Positions 12,273-24,107 are shown, counted from the first letter of the stretch. The stretch is DNA of 64,000 nt from Piscicola geometra (GCA_943735955.1 OX030963.1:5191227-5255226), one strand, 5' to 3'. Notes: generated by a model from the sequence alone, not told the origin. Program-made: numbers and translations.

Positions 12273-14018
12273 TTAACGCATGACTCAAAGGAATTAATTA
12301 ATTTTTCTACAGTTTATTGAAAAACTGATTCTAAAAAATAAAATCAAAAAATAAGTCTGAAATATTTTATGCAAAAAAAGTTATGATGAAAATAAAAAAT
12401 GTCCTTAAAAAAGGACACTATGCATTGCTACTCACGGTAATCACGATTCGTGGTAGATGCTGAAGCACTCCAAATGTAAAGCTACATTACATTTAAGGCA
12501 TTTCTTTTCCACTTTCTTTCCACATTACTTGCATCTTTTTTGGCCATCTTCAATTTTACCAATAAAATGATCTTTTCCATCGTATCGGACCTCTGCAACA
12601 CGCTTTTAGCTAACTTCATGGATTTTTTTTTTCTTTTTTGATCTGTTTGAAACCATATGAAAAAATTATAAGTATTTCAGTATAACATGGAGTGTCTTTT
12701 GGTAAGCATTTTATTAGTTTAGATACCACTGATCCACCAAGTCCTAATTCGCTATTGAACTCTTCCGAGGCTCCTTGATACGGGTAATAGGTTACCCAAT
12801 ACCCAAGCCTATTATTTAGACACCAAACTTTATATCCAAACCTTATGGGTTTTCCTCTGATAAACTGTTTTGATGAATGCCTTCCATAATATGGCACCAT
12901 TGATTCCTCAATCGCCAAATGACATTCTTTGGGCCAAAATTTGAGAAATCTTTCATTCATAGCATCAAATAATGGACGCACTTTGGCCATCTTGTCTAAC
13001 TTATTAATTTTCTTATTGTCATTGCAATGCAAATATCTTAATAACTCTTCAAATCTGTTCACAGTCATAGCATTGCTTACAGCTAGATTGTGTACATCGT
13101 CGCTCTGTTCCCAGTACATCCTGCGCTTTGCCAAAGGAACATAACCTGAAAGCATGAGTAAAGCCAGCACCACTCTATATTCATTTTCAGTAGCATTCAG
13201 CTGTTTTAGTTTTTGGCTGTCATATAAATTTGACATGTCTGTTATTAGCTTGATGACTGGTACATCCAAAAATAAATTAAACAATGTGAGAGGAAACATT
13301 TTTTCTAAAATTGGTTTGTCCTCGGAACTATTATCTGCCAATAATCCAATTTTTTTAGCTGGCCTTTTTACAGCAGTTTCTTTTCTACTTATAGTGGTTT
13401 TCTCTTCCCCGATTTTGGAAATTACTATTTCTGCTTCTGCATTTAGCTGGTTTCTTGAAAAATTATCTAGGGTACCTTCACCATCCTCGGGTTCACTATC
13501 CTCATCAGAGCAGTTTGGGTCAGTAGAAGGAATCATGACTATATCTGCTGAAAAGAAATCATTGTCATCTTCCAAAATACTAATGACTTCATGAAGAGCG
13601 AATCTGAAAATAATTGTTTTTACCATCTGTATTACTGCATAGTGTCCTTAAAAAAGGACACTCAATAAAACACAGTTTTTGAAAATAATATTACATGTAA
13701 AATGAAATTTATTTTAAAATAAGATATAAGAATGAATAACAATGGAATAATATTATAAATCATAAATGGTAGACATTAAATAAAATTATAACTAACTTTT
13801 TTTCATGAGCCATGACAAAAACACAAAAAATTTAGTTATCGCCTTGAAAAATCAGAATATCGAAACAATTTATCAATTTCAAATCACACAAAATTTTTTT
13901 TTAAAGACTTCAGTTTATATAAGACAGGATTAGTTGCAAAGATAATAAATATAATCAAGATAACTATTATAAAAAAAACTTGTTATTGCTGTCCTTAAAA
14001 AAGGACAGTATGCGTTAA
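12273..14018 (-). mobile_element. piggyBac-type transposon with TTAA flanks
   Basis: The element is bounded by TTAA at 12273-12276 and 14015-14018. Both ends read TTAACGCAT inward, giving the piggyBac TTAA target duplication plus a short terminal repeat CGCAT. Three palindromic blocks with arms GTCCTT/AAGGAC lie at 12401-12417, 13641-13662 and 13991-14008. The first and third sit inside the two ends and the second lies just upstream of the transposase frame. Confidence 0.8.
12441..13626 (-). pseudogene. piggyBac transposase, internally deleted
   Basis: The N-terminal acidic region (DPNCSDEDSEPEDGEG) is followed by the DDE_Tnp_1_7 fold: LFNLFLDVPVIKLI, RMYWEQSDDVHNLAVSNAM, NRFEELLRYLHCND, and AIEESMVPYYGRHSSKQ with FIRGKPIRFGYKVW. 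The position that is normally the first catalytic Asp (family pattern S-I-D-E-S/Q) is Glu here. The frame stops at 12616 before the second and third catalytic residues. A separate frame at 12441-12590 encodes the Cys-rich C-terminal domain (RYDGKDHFIGKIEDGQKRC, then CG, KKCLKC and HLECFSIYH) with one in-frame TAA. The middle of the gene is therefore missing and the element cannot transpose itself. Confidence 0.8.
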
Positions 14019-14698
14019 TATTACAACAAGATTACAACAAGAAAATTCTTAGTCCCTAACTCTAGTATTTCTAAAAGACATTTGCTTATTGAAGAACATG
14101 AAACTATTAAAAAACTATATGGTAGGTATAATCCTTTTTTAAATGAAAAATTTATTAAATATTAGTTTCTCTTTGCATATTTAATAAACGTATTTAAACA
14201 GTTTTTTTCATTCCTTGAAAACATTGTTAATAGATGTAAGGCTGTATTATTTTAATTTTAGATTCTTCAGAAACAAAAAGCTAATTATTTTAAATCTTAC
14301 AAAAGTATATAATAATTAATAAGAAAAAACTGAAGAGAAGTTGATTTCTTCCATAAGTGAAGCTTTTTAAATGTTAATAAATTTGTCATTTTTAAAGATA
14401 TTATTCTTTTAACTTTTAATTCTGATTTATATTAAATAAAATAAAACTAGTGATTTTCAACAATATAAAAAGAAAAAAACAAAAGTTATGACAAAAAAAC
14501 AATTTTCTGTCTTGTGAGGGGACGGTGAATTGCTTATAGATTATGATGTAAAAACGGCACAGAATATGTGCTCTTTTTATATTTTAAAACAGGTAGAACT
14601 GTTTTTTGAAAAAATTATTACAACTTGGTTAACGTATTTAAAATCAGTAAATCAAAATCTACAATTTAAACATTTAAATTTTTAAAAATGAACAAGTA
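14019..14698. other. AT-rich spacer
   Basis: No gene recognised. It lies where copies A and C have their hAT body, so copy B lacks that body. Confidence 0.35.
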
Positions 14699-14699
14699 T

Positions 14700-15260
14700 C
14701 AAAAATCGATTGGGGTTGCTAATATAATACATTTGGCGGACCACCACTTAAGAAACCCTGAACTAGATAAGAGAATCTCATGATAAATGAATGAGTGAAT
14801 GGATGAATGAATAAAATTGCTGGAAGACTCACCTTCATGAGGGATTCTGTCTTCAGGTTTGACTGTGGTCTTAGGCTCCTTTGACATACTGCCAGTATAT
14901 AAGATAATGTCGATGGTGATGGTAATGGTGGTGATTTTGATGATTATGATGGTGATGATAGTTATAATATTAGTATTATGGTAATATTGATGATAACATA
15001 ATAACACTTTTCAGTATTCTTCGAAGTTTTCACTCGCTCACAGCTTTCACAGACCCACTAACTTTCCAAAGCTGATTGTGCTATTTTGTAGCACTAAGTT
15101 TAAAAAACTATTGATTTCTTTGAAATATCTTATTATAGATTCTTCGGGTTTCAAATCAGATGCCTGTATGAATCTCAAGCTTCCCCATTATAAACCCTGG
15201 CATCATCCTTATTTTCGACCTTTATGAATGTGTGTCTGTGTTTCAGTGTATGTATAAAGT
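14700..15260 (-). mobile_element. Exon cassette repeat, copy B (no hAT body)
   Basis: Minus strand matches 61640-62140 on the plus strand over about 500 bp. The match includes a promoter-like upstream region, a CATCACC-rich leader, the 55-nt exon and the first part of the intron to AAATGTATTATAT, where similarity to copies A and C stops. Confidence 0.7.
14833..14887 (-). CDS. Small exon with start codon and splice donor, copy B
   Basis: Encodes the same 18 codons as the other two copies and ends at GAAG/GTGAGT. Upstream lies conserved sequence with TTTATAATGG near 15186-15196, at the position of the TATAAAAGGG of copy C. Confidence 0.45.
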
Positions 15261-15356
15261 GATATATTCTCAAGATGAGTGATTAACTTTTTTATGACAT
15301 AAATGACTAATTGGGAAAAATTATTTCATCCGTTATAAGGAATTCATTAATTAAAC

Positions 15357-15715
15357 CATGGGCGGCGATCCTGGGGTGGTCCTGGGGTTCGGACTTTTTA
15401 TAGTGAGGGAGTCTGCCTTAATGTGGACCCCCTCTCACTTTTTTCAATAATTTTTCTTAAAACTTTTGTTTTGATGTTAGCATAATCGTCAGCCATGGCA
15501 TTAAACAGAATGTTTATATAGTAATACATTGTGAGATTGTTTAGTTATAGTGATGACTGTCTAAAACTGACTATTATTTGTTTACTTAAATATTGGTATC
15601 AAAACAGAAGTATAAAAAATATTTTTAAGTTGGGGAAGGACCCCAGTACCCCTCCAGGATCGTCCATGCTGGGTAGAAGCCCCCAAGACTTGCAGCAGAT
15701 CACCACCCCTGGTTC
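15357..15715. mobile_element. hAT-like MITE, GGCGGCGATCCTGGG family, short copy
   Basis: Ends match as inverted repeats: left CCATGGGCGGCGATC, right (reverse complement) CCAGGGGTGGTGATC. Both ends carry long G-rich zones. Longer or partial relatives lie at 18126-20340, 58106-58855 and 61255-61393. This is the shortest, uninterrupted version. A clean 8-bp target duplication was not found, so the hAT assignment rests on the end sequence only. Confidence 0.65.
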
Positions 15716-15780
15716 TTGATGTGAGGTTTGTTTTTAGAAAAAGCAAAAAGATTATGAAGATAAATGTTGAGTTTTATTAT

Positions 15781-15945
15781 AGTGGCGTATAATCCGAACG
15801 AGCTTCCAGGCCACTTAGGTTGCATATTTTCATTTCTAACCAGTACAATAGAGAGAATATGCATAAATTCAATTCAATTCAATTCAATACAACGATGAGT
15901 AAGATTATAATGGCGTAAATCCGGAAGGGCTTCAAGACCACTTAG
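15781..15945 (-). mobile_element. Two fragments of the ATT-tailed SINE body
   Basis: GAGCTTCCAGGCCACTTAGG (about 15800-15819) and GGGCTTCAAGACCACTTAG (about 15926-15944) are reverse complements of the SINE body at 9285-9330. A short ATTCA repeat separates them. Confidence 0.55.
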
Positions 15946-15959
15946 TTATGGAAAAGTAA

Positions 15960-17832
15960 ATAATTATATTATTAATTTTTATTATTTCAAAATTATTATT
16001 AACCTTTAATAAATAGAATATAAATAAATAAATAAAATGAAGATAAAATTAGAAATCAAGAAATTGATGAATGGGAAAAATGAGCCGTAAATTTGTGGGT
16101 TATTGGTTTTTAGGGAACGGCTGAATGTCGCGGTCGAGCTCGGGGATTTGAGTCTATTGGGAAGACTATTCCAAAGAGTTGGCGCTGCAACAAAAAAGCT
16201 TCTTGCACTTGCATACTTGAATTTTTAGCTCTGTGCAACTACATCTCTTGACCTGGCAGACCGGAGTCTTTCCCTCTAGGGAAGACTTGCCCTCATGACA
16301 ATGCTACTCGACAAATAATTTAAACACTCATTGGACAGACACTTGTGGATTAACAAGATTTTTTTGTATTCAAGTCTGTTTTTAACACGAAGCCAGTAGA
16401 GCTCATAGAGAACAGGGCTGATGTGATCACACTTTCTAGCACCTGTTATGAGCCTAGCTGTGGTGTTGATTATAGACTGAATTTTCTGCAGCTGCGTCAT
16501 TGGCAACCCAGTAAAAATGATATTGCCATAGTCAGCAGAAGCCAAAATTCTCAGTGAGTCCTTGGATCGTATTTGGCGTAAAGAAGCAAAACAGGTTTGA
16601 GTCATCTTGTTGATGTGTGTCGTCATGGTGAGGTCTTTGTCGAGATAAACTCCTAGGTTTCTGACACTTTCAGAAGGCATTAGCTTATTCTGACAAATGC
16701 GAACCAGATCTTTGGGAGTGTAAACAGAGTTTCGACGGGATGAGAGCCAGATAACTTCAGTTTTGCTGGAGTTAAGTTTCAGTTGATTGGCACCCATCCA
16801 AGCAGCAATTTCGTCAATGCATGATGACACCCTTTCTTGCAGGTCAACTTGATGACCTTTAATGCAATGACGTAAATCTGGGTGTCATCAGCATACTGAT
16901 GAAAAGCAAGCTCATGTCTAGCTGCTATTCTTTCTAAATCTCTAGTGTACAACGAGAACAGTAATGGACCAAGGACTGAACCTTGGGAGACTCCTACAGC
17001 GGAAACCGACGTGGTCAATTTTGTCCCACTTTTTCTTTTTTTTTTTTTGGTCTATACTATTCACAGCCTGACAGACGCATGCCATGTTACAATGGTTCTG
17101 AGAACCATGGTTCTTATGCGCCAAGGCGCCACTCCACACGACGTGCACATCTTTCAATGCATACGTCGCAAACACCGCATCCTATACACTAGGTATATGA
17201 TAGTTCACGGTTGCTTCCAAGGATTCGAACTGGTAACCTTTAAGTTGCAAGTCCGACGTCTACCAACTAAGCCATCCCCGCTCCCAGCGGATGTCGAAAC
17301 ATCTGTCATTTAAGAAGTCCTTAAACCATTCTAACGCACAGTCAGAGAACCCATAGAAGATATGCAGTCTTCGGAGCAGTGTGGCATGATCTACCAGGTC
17401 AAAAGCTACCGATAGATCAAGCAAAACTAACAATGTAAGCTTACCTTCATATGCTGCCCTAACGATGTCTGAAAAGACCTTGGTAATAGCAGTTTCTGTC
17501 AAATGATGACGACGGTAAGCTGACTGCAAGAAAGGAAAAAAAAAGAGATTCTGCGAGGTAGTTGACTACTCTGTAGAGAACTAATCTTTTCATGAGTTTG
17601 GACAACACCCTCAAGTTTGAAATAGGCCTGTTGGACAAAGTTTCAGTGAGTTTAAGACTCGGCTTCTTAAGCAGTGGCGTGATGTAAGCCGACTTGAAAG
17701 ACTTTGGAACTCTGCCTGCCAAAAAAAATCTGTTGAGTAAGCTCACTAAAAAAGAAACAATTATTCTAGATATCTCCTTCAACAGCCATGTAGGAACAGG
17801 GTCATTCGAGCACTGCTTATTTGGAAGCCCGT
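15960..17832 (-). pseudogene. 5'-truncated LINE, same family as 44255-47344
   Basis: Minus strand closely matches the 3' part of the intact LINE at 44.1-45.8 kb: reverse transcriptase blocks NRPISNLRVLSKLMKRLVL, VLLDLSVAFDLVDHATLLRR, GVSQGSVLGPLLFSLYT, HQYADDTQIY and the C-terminal domain. Several frameshifts and a deletion of about 50 bp break it. The 5' end stops near 17832 and the 3' tail ends in TTA-rich sequence near 15960. A SINE interrupts it at 17030-17285. Confidence 0.85.
17030..17285 (-). mobile_element. tRNA-derived SINE inserted in the LINE copy
   Basis: Minus strand starts with a tRNA-like head (GATGGCTTAGTTGGTAGACG, then CCAGTTCGAATCC as B box) and ends in A-rich sequence. Comparison with 45215-45250 places the insertion inside TCCCAC/TACAGCGG of the LINE, with TCCCA on both sides. 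Relatives: 57882-58105 and 63195-63396. Confidence 0.8.
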
Positions 17833-19459
17833 GATTAGTAATAAAATTACAGTTATAAAACTATATAATTTAATAGATAATATAAATTTTATCATTCAAA
17901 GGCCAATAAGTTGCTAGATAATATAAATGTTATCATTCAAGTGCGGATAGGCGAATATAAGTGTAGATTTTATATATATTTCAATTTCAAAAGTAAAAGT
18001 TTTTTAAACTTAATTTATAAGTTTTATTTATGATATTAAATATCTAAAAATTAATTGGAAAATTGAAAATGATAATCACGGAACATAGCCAAATCGTTAT
18101 ATACCGAGAATATGCACGGTACCAGAAGCGGCGATCCTGGGAGAGTGTTGGGATACGGACCCTCCATTTTTTTAGTAGCGAGATCAATGTGGACCCACCA
18201 CTTTATAAAAAAAACTGATTAAACTCTTGTTTTGATACGAGCATAATCGTCAACCATGGCATAAAACAGAATGTTTATATATTAATAGGGGTAGGTTGCT
18301 CATGATGAACCGGTTTCTAAGATGGAACGAGCTTACTTACAGCTATGCGATGTATAAAATAAATGTTTTTAAATTTTCTGTTCATGCATCCGTCTTCTAA
18401 GCACATTTGTATGTTGGTTTCGTTTCTGAAAGTTGCCTCATTCAATTATAATAATTGAAAAACTGATTTTTAGAAAAATAGTTAAAAAGTTGAGAGATAA
18501 CGTTTTTTAGTTTTTTTTCTCACATTTGAAGGAGCATAATTTTTATTTTTTCTTATTAATTAGATGATGCACTACAGTTTTATTACGTACAAGTAGTATA
18601 ATTAATAATTTAGTGATTAGCCTGTTGTAACCATGGATTTGTAGCATGGTCATAGTTGCCTAAGATGAAATATAAATAGTTGCCTAAGAATAAATGTAGG
18701 AAGAGATTATAGACATTGATGAATCTGTCTTTGGCATTCGTCCTCCTCGGGAGATGATAAATCTATATAGACTATATTCAATATAATCGACTATATTAAG
18801 TTTATATTTTAAATAGTTTATTGAAATTTAATACAAACCAATAATTTACTTTTTTATTTTAAAAAAACTATTGGTGTTCATTAGCTTTGACACAAGTATG
18901 TTCCATTTACAGCTAAATATCACAATTGAATAGATGTAAACTTTCGCCTCATTAGTCTTAATTGACTGTAAACTAGAGGGTTGCGCGGGAAATGGTTGAA
19001 GCTAAAAGTAAAATGCGAAATAAAAAGAATTCTCTGGGTAAAACAAGTTTAACTCATGTTATTCTAAAGAGTTCAGTTCAAAAATAGAATGTTAAAATTT
19101 TTATAACAAATTTAGAGCGTTTTTAAAAGACATTTGATGACGCTTTTGAGAAAAAACTGAAAGACTACATGTTCCAGAATAAATAAAGATTTTTTGGAAT
19201 GATCAGTATTAAAAAAGCGGAAAAAGGTATTTCTTTAGATAATTAAGGTAGTTGAATAATAAGTAAAATGTTTAAATTAAAATTTTTTTTACATACAATA
19301 CGATTCGATCTTAGGCAACTAAGCATTTCATCTTGGGAGCCCAGTTGCTCAGGATGGAATTTTTGAGTGTTCATATTTGAGGTTTATTAACTCCTATTTC
19401 TCATTTCTTCATTTCTCATGTTTAACTGTATATAGTTAGAGAAAGAGTCAATATATTTC

Positions 19460-20048
19460 TGCTGGATCTTTGGTTAGAATAAACGGTTTTGGGTATAATA
19501 TATTAAAATTTTAGAATCTTAAGTCTAAATAAAAATTACATTTAATTAGTTAGAATGTTTTTTGTGCGAAGGTTGGTTGTTTTGAATCTGTCAAGGAATG
19601 GCCGCAGCAGACCAAGATGGCCGTAGGGAATCAAGTGAGCTGCGACATAAAGGAGAAAACCTTCCATAGCAGCAGCAGTTCCAGCGTTGGCAAGGACTTT
19701 TCCTTCACCCTCTATCGCAGCCTCGGCACCAGTGGCAAGACGAAAATTGAAAAGAATGATGATTGTGTTTTGTGGTTTTGAGGATGATGTGGTGGTGATT
19801 GGGCTGTGGTATGAGTGTTCGTACTGTGGTGATGATTGAATTTTTGATTGGTGGTGATAGTCATGGTGGTGTGGGTGAGGTTGGATTATTGAGGTTGATT
19901 GTTTGTTTCTTTATATTTAAATTGATATTTATACATATATTGGTAGTGGTCTGAAACCGTTTTATTTAACAAATTTATTTGAAAAGCGCTTTTGAACTAG
20001 ATAAAAAGCGCTATATAAATGCCTGTCATTGATTGATTGATTGATTGA
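19460..20048 (+). mobile_element. Retroposon with GCGCTATATAAAT tail and ATTG repeat, copy 2
   Basis: The region is absent from the related copy at 58500-58530, so it is an insertion. Its 3' part (19790-20048) matches copy 1 at 1224-1505: GGTGATG-rich stretch, CCGTTTTATTTAACA, then GCGCTATATAAATG and five ATTG units. The upstream part holds an 75-80-codon open frame that does not match the upstream part of copy 1. Confidence 0.6.
19552..19781 (+). CDS. Open fragment at the 5' side of the retroposon, unrecognised
   Basis: An ATG-less frame reads ...CFESVKEWPQQTKMAVGN, then QVSCDIKEKTFHSSSSSSVG and KDFSFTLYRSLGTSGKTKIE before TGA. Composition looks protein-like (Lys, Glu, Cys, Phe in non-repetitive order). 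It could be a captured exon. I do not recognise the family. Confidence 0.25.
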
Positions 20049-20768
20049 AGGGCATGATAAATTTTAATTTACGTTATTGGTTATGCAATTGAGCTATGAG
20101 AATACGTATAAAAATCGTTCCATCTTGTGCAACCTCTCCCTACATAGTGACTATGTGTAGTTATAGTGTTAGCTGTCTAAAAACCAAACTATCCTTTGCT
20201 TACTTGAATATTCGTATCAAAAAGAAGTTTAAAAATATTCCTATGAAGGAAGGAAAAGAAAATCCGGATCCCAGGAGCCCCGGTAGAACCCCCCCAAGAT
20301 TTGCAGCTGATCGCCGCCTCTGGTTCGGTGTGGGGTTTTAACAAAAATAAAAATAAAGTACTAACTATCTTATATTGACACTGTTTCTCGTTATTTAAAA
20401 TTATTCGAAAATAAAAATCTAAAAAAAAGTGAAAATGTCATAAGCCTAATGTTGAATAGTGTTGCTTGAAATTTTTCACTTTACACAAGAAATATGAACT
20501 TATGTCATTCGTTTCAAAAAAAATGTTTTCGCAATTGGAGCAGAAAAAGTTTAATCGGAATAACCAATAGTTAAGAATTTCCACATCATTGAACCCTTGA
20601 TTTAAAAATCTAAAATGTCTTTTAAAAAACTAAAGAAAAGTAACGTTGAAGTAGTTGGAGAAACTAGTAGAAGATAAAAAAACCTCAAAAACTATTCACC
20701 AAACAAGATACTAAGAACATGAATCTGAAAATGAAGATACCTCAATGATTACCAAGTCAAATAATTCA

Positions 20769-21018
20769 AAGTTATAGAACAGAATTAGAATTAGGCTTTA
20801 AGAGTTGTCCTCTTGTTTGGTGGCAACAACAGGAAGGAGCATATCCGGCTCTTGCAAAACTGGCAAGAAAGTACATGTCATCTCCTGCAAGTACAGTTCC
20901 ATGTGAACGTCATTTCAGCTTTTCAGGACACATAGTTAGCAAGAAAAAAAACTTTTTAGATCCAACTAATGTTGGAAAACTTGTTTGCTTGAGTAACTGG
21001 CTCAAAAAGAATGTGTGA
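20769..21018 (+). pseudogene. hAT transposase C-terminal dimerisation domain (ZBED1-like)
   Basis: The frame ELGFKSCPLVWWQQQEGAYP, then ALAKLARKYMSSPASTVPCER and HFSFSGHIVSKKKNFLDPTN, ends at the natural position after VCLSNWLKKNV. It fits the hAT_C pattern: P...WW......P.L..LA...L..PAS....ER.FS..G.......L.....L..L..N. The upstream transposase is missing. Confidence 0.8.
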
Positions 21019-21164
21019 CAATTGAAATCTTTATCATTTATGGATTCTTCTTATTCTTTCAAAACTGGATTATTTTTATAAATAAACTCGGATACAATTT
21101 ATATTACATTTGTGAGAAAAAAAATTAAATACTATTGTCAAATATGCGGTAAAAGCATTGAGTT

Positions 21165-21275
21165 AAAATACGATTAACGCACGATTAAAATGTTTAATCG
21201 AACGATTAACAGCAATTAACATTTTTATCGAACGACTAACGGCGATTAAAATGTTTAATCGTGGAACAGCTCTAC
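21165..21275. repeat. Subterminal ATTAA/CGATTAA repeats of the ZBED1-like hAT
   Basis: Multiple CGATTAA/TTAATCG words (for example ACGATTAACGCACGATTAAA and GCGATTAAAATGTTTAATCG) just downstream of the hAT_C domain, ending in CGTGGAACAGCTCT. Such clustered words near the end are typical transposase-binding repeats of hAT elements; function here is inferred. Confidence 0.5.
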
Positions 21276-21622
21276 TAAATATCGATAAATCAATTATGGT
21301 TTTTTAATTATTATATACACATATTAAGTAAAATTAGTATTAAAAATGTCCAAAAGAAGGTTGTTTTTTTTGCACAACAGTAGTGCCTAACTAACTTTTC
21401 TGGAGAGAAAAAATTGTAATAAGTATGGAATCAGCCACTTGGAGCGATATATGTTTGCAATTCCTATCGCGTGAACATTCTGATCACTCGGAATGCCCAG
21501 AAAAGAAAAAATATCATAAACAAAGTGCTTTTTTAAGGATCATTCATTCATAAAAGCAATTCAAAATCAAATTTCAAATCCAGTGATAACCCAGAGTTCT
21601 GTATGAAACTATGAGCAAATTA

Positions 21623-22009
21623 CCGGGTAAGAGCCCAATGATCAGAATTTAGACCTACTTATTTATATGTAATTTTTAGCTATTCTGGGTAAATTATAAG
21701 CAATTAACTTTTTATATTCTGTTTTTTACTGTCAGCAAAATACTTTACAAAAAATTGAATGCATAATTACTGCGGCATGTTCTTTTCTAACGGATCAAAC
21801 AAGTAAAACAAAAAATGTTGATTTTCATGATTTTAAAAATTGACTGTAAATAAAATATAGAAACCATTTGAAAAAACAATATTCTAAAGTGTAGCTAAAC
21901 GAATCTATAATACCTAACAGACACAAAAAAATAATTATATATGATTACCTAATTAATTTTAGTCTTTTAAGTTTCATGTCAGAATTCGGATCATTGGACT
22001 CTTATGGGA
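21623..22009. mobile_element. MITE of about 390 bp with AGAGYCCAATGATC ends
   Basis: Left CGGGTAAGAGCCCAATGATC and right (reverse complement) CCATAAGAGTCCAATGATCC form imperfect inverted terminal repeats followed by AGAATT/GAATT. The interior is AT-rich and non-coding. Superfamily not assigned. Confidence 0.55.
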
Positions 22010-22139
22010 TGAGGCTTTGGTTTAAATTAACAATGTTTTAGAATAAATGAACTTAACAATTAACAAATTATCAAAAATAACAAAAAAAATAAATTATTTC
22101 GCTGTGAAATTCACACGTAAATAACCCTTTTTAAAGTGA

Positions 22140-22860
22140 AAGTTTCACAAAAATAATAATAGTAGTAGTAGTCGTAGTCTTTATAGTGCCTTTTTCTTGA
22201 CACTTCATTTCTTTTTCATCTTTCTCTTTCTCTCCCCTCCCTCTGTCTCTAAATTGCACTGACACTTCTCATCACCACTCCTTTCATCCTCCGATCCTCC
22301 TCCTGGTAACAAAGGACCCCTTCCATCGGGTCCTGTTCTCCACGCTCCCTTTTCCAAGCTGTCAGCCATTCTTTTCTCCACTCTTCATACAACCCACACT
22401 CCAGCAAAACGTGCCTCTCATTCTCTTCCTCCCCACAAAAACACTTCCTATCCTCCTTCTCATACCTCCAGCCACAATTTCATTATTTCTCACCGTCAAA
22501 CTAACCCCCCTACACATCATCCTAACTTTCGCTCCATCTAAACCATCTACATATTTTTCAAACTTCCTGCTTTCTGACTTCTTTTCACGGTATCTTTTCA
22601 GTCTTTCACTTTCCTGTATCTCATTTCTCCATTAATCCCTTCCCCTTTGTTGGATCCTCTTCACTAGCTCCCTTTCCCCCATCCCTCCGACCTCTCTTTC
22701 TGAGACGCCCATCATAAACACTCCTGCTCGTGCATCTTTCCCTCCACGTACCATTCGGCTTATAACCTCCACACCCAATTTTCCCCCCGATTTGGCTACA
22801 CCTATCCACCATTTAGATTTTTTACCAATCTCATCTACACATGCTCTACCTACTCTTGCG
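22140..22860 (-). pseudogene. LINE 3' end with CCHC-type zinc knuckle
   Basis: Minus strand translation gives ESERLKRYREKKSESRKFEK, YVDGLDGAKVRMMCRGVSLT, then WRYEKEDRKCFCGEEENERH and VLLECGLYEEWRKEWLTAWK. The C.C....E..H.LLEC pattern is that of the zinc-knuckle tail of LINE reverse transcriptases. The 3' end AGGCACTATAAAGACTAC runs into a short TAC repeat. The frame shifts several times and the reverse transcriptase core is lacking. Confidence 0.65.
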
Positions 22861-24020
22861 ACAAGATTTTTTTATTATAAATTTTTTAATTAGTTTAGGT
22901 TTTTCCAACTTCTAAGTAATAACACATTTGAAATGTCAGAAATAAGTGTCAAAAAACAATTTCTTTGTCGATAAAATAGGCCTTTTTTAAATATTAGATG
23001 TTCAAAAATACAACTATTTTAAGATTTTTTCTTTGAAACTTTCAATTTCTAGTTAAATCCTAAAATTTATACTATAAAAAAATACTTTAATTAATGGATA
23101 ATATAAATTCATGTGTTTCTGTTTGTGTGTGCGTGTCTGTGTTTTTGCGCCTGTGTAAGCATGAGTAAGTGCGTGTGTTTTTAATTATTCCAATTCTAAT
23201 TTGTACAAACATTTAGAAAAACACAACTTTTTCGCAAGCTCAAACAACAAATAAAATCAATGAAAAAACTGTTAAAATGTTAATGATTATAAAAAAAGTA
23301 TATAAAAAATAATGAATTAGCTATGAGAAGCTTGTTAACCAGAACTGTACCTAATATCCTATTTTGCTCTTCCTCTGAATAAAAAAAATTATATTTTTTA
23401 TTTTTCCAAATACGAATCGTGTAGTTTAATACAAATAACTAAACAATTTAAACAAAACTTTTATTTTAAAATATGTGATTAAGAACCCAAAAATGAGACA
23501 GAATTCGAAAAAAATGCTTTTAAAATACAGTACTTAAATGCCATATACTTCTTAATATTAACCTATATTAAGAAGTCCATGACTTAGAAGTAACAACATC
23601 AAAAAATAAATGTTGAAATACCACAATCACAACTTTTAAGTTAATTGCAAGACAAATAATGGTCAACAAATTTCAAAGATTTTCTAATCTCAAAAAATCA
23701 AACACTTCCAGATTAACGTTTAATGCATTTTCTAATCGCTTATTTACAATGTATTGCATTTATTTGACATTATTCGAATACAAATAGTCTTTTTGAATGA
23801 AGTATAATTGAGAATAAGGGAAAAATAATCTTGGTTTCAATTTTCTGTAAAACCTTATTTCTTTGTTACTTTTTAAATATTAATATTTTAAACGATCAAA
23901 TATGGGGTGCGCCTTAGGCATGGTATTTTACGGTAAAACTGAAGCTCTGGTATAAGATTGTATGACCACTTGAAAATATTAAGCAAAATTGTGAAAATCT
24001 ACTTCAAGTGCAATAAGAAG
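22861..24020. other. AT-rich sequence without a recognisable gene
   Basis: Only a short GT-rich run at 23115-23180. It lies downstream of the putative last exon of the atlastin-like gene and could hold its 3' untranslated sequence. Confidence 0.35.
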
Positions 24021-24021
24021 T

Positions 24022-24107
24022 TCAAAGTGTTAATTTATTAATGGGGGCCACCATGGCGATAAAAAGAACCGCTGTCCTAGAAACTTCTACAACCGGTGCC
24101 GCTGCAA
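24022..24107 (-). CDS. Possible C-terminal exon of the atlastin-like gene
   Basis: After a pyrimidine-containing stretch and TTTTAG, minus strand reads GLAAAPVVEVSRTAVLFIAM then VAPINKLTL and a stop. The SRTAVLFIAMVA run resembles the start of the first atlastin membrane hairpin (F-R-T-P-A-V-L-F...). The match is short and the hairpin is cut off by the stop, so this is a weak candidate. Confidence 0.2.

Larger units (their letters stand above)
18284..20147. mobile_element. Nested element with GGTTGCWCAWGATG ends
   Basis: Left end AGGGGTAGGTTGCTCATGAT and right end (reverse complement) AGGGAGAGGTTGCACAAGAT form inverted repeats. Related words (TTGCCTAAGATG, TTGCTCAGGATG) recur inside at 18655-18690 and 19311-19360. 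No transposase is recognisable. It carries a retroposon at about 19460-20048. Its right part is also present at 58106-58610. Confidence 0.55.
18126..20340. mobile_element. G-rich hAT-like element, composite long copy
   Basis: Its left 160 bp (18130-18285) and right 190 bp (20150-20340) match the two halves of the 360-bp MITE at 15357-15715. The 1.9 kb between them is a separate element inserted at the point where the short copy reads AATACATTGTG. This is a simple element that received another transposon. Confidence 0.7.

Noticed and set aside
16945..17313. 122-codon plus-strand protein
   Set aside because: It crosses the SINE-LINE boundary on the antisense strand and has no recognisable domain.
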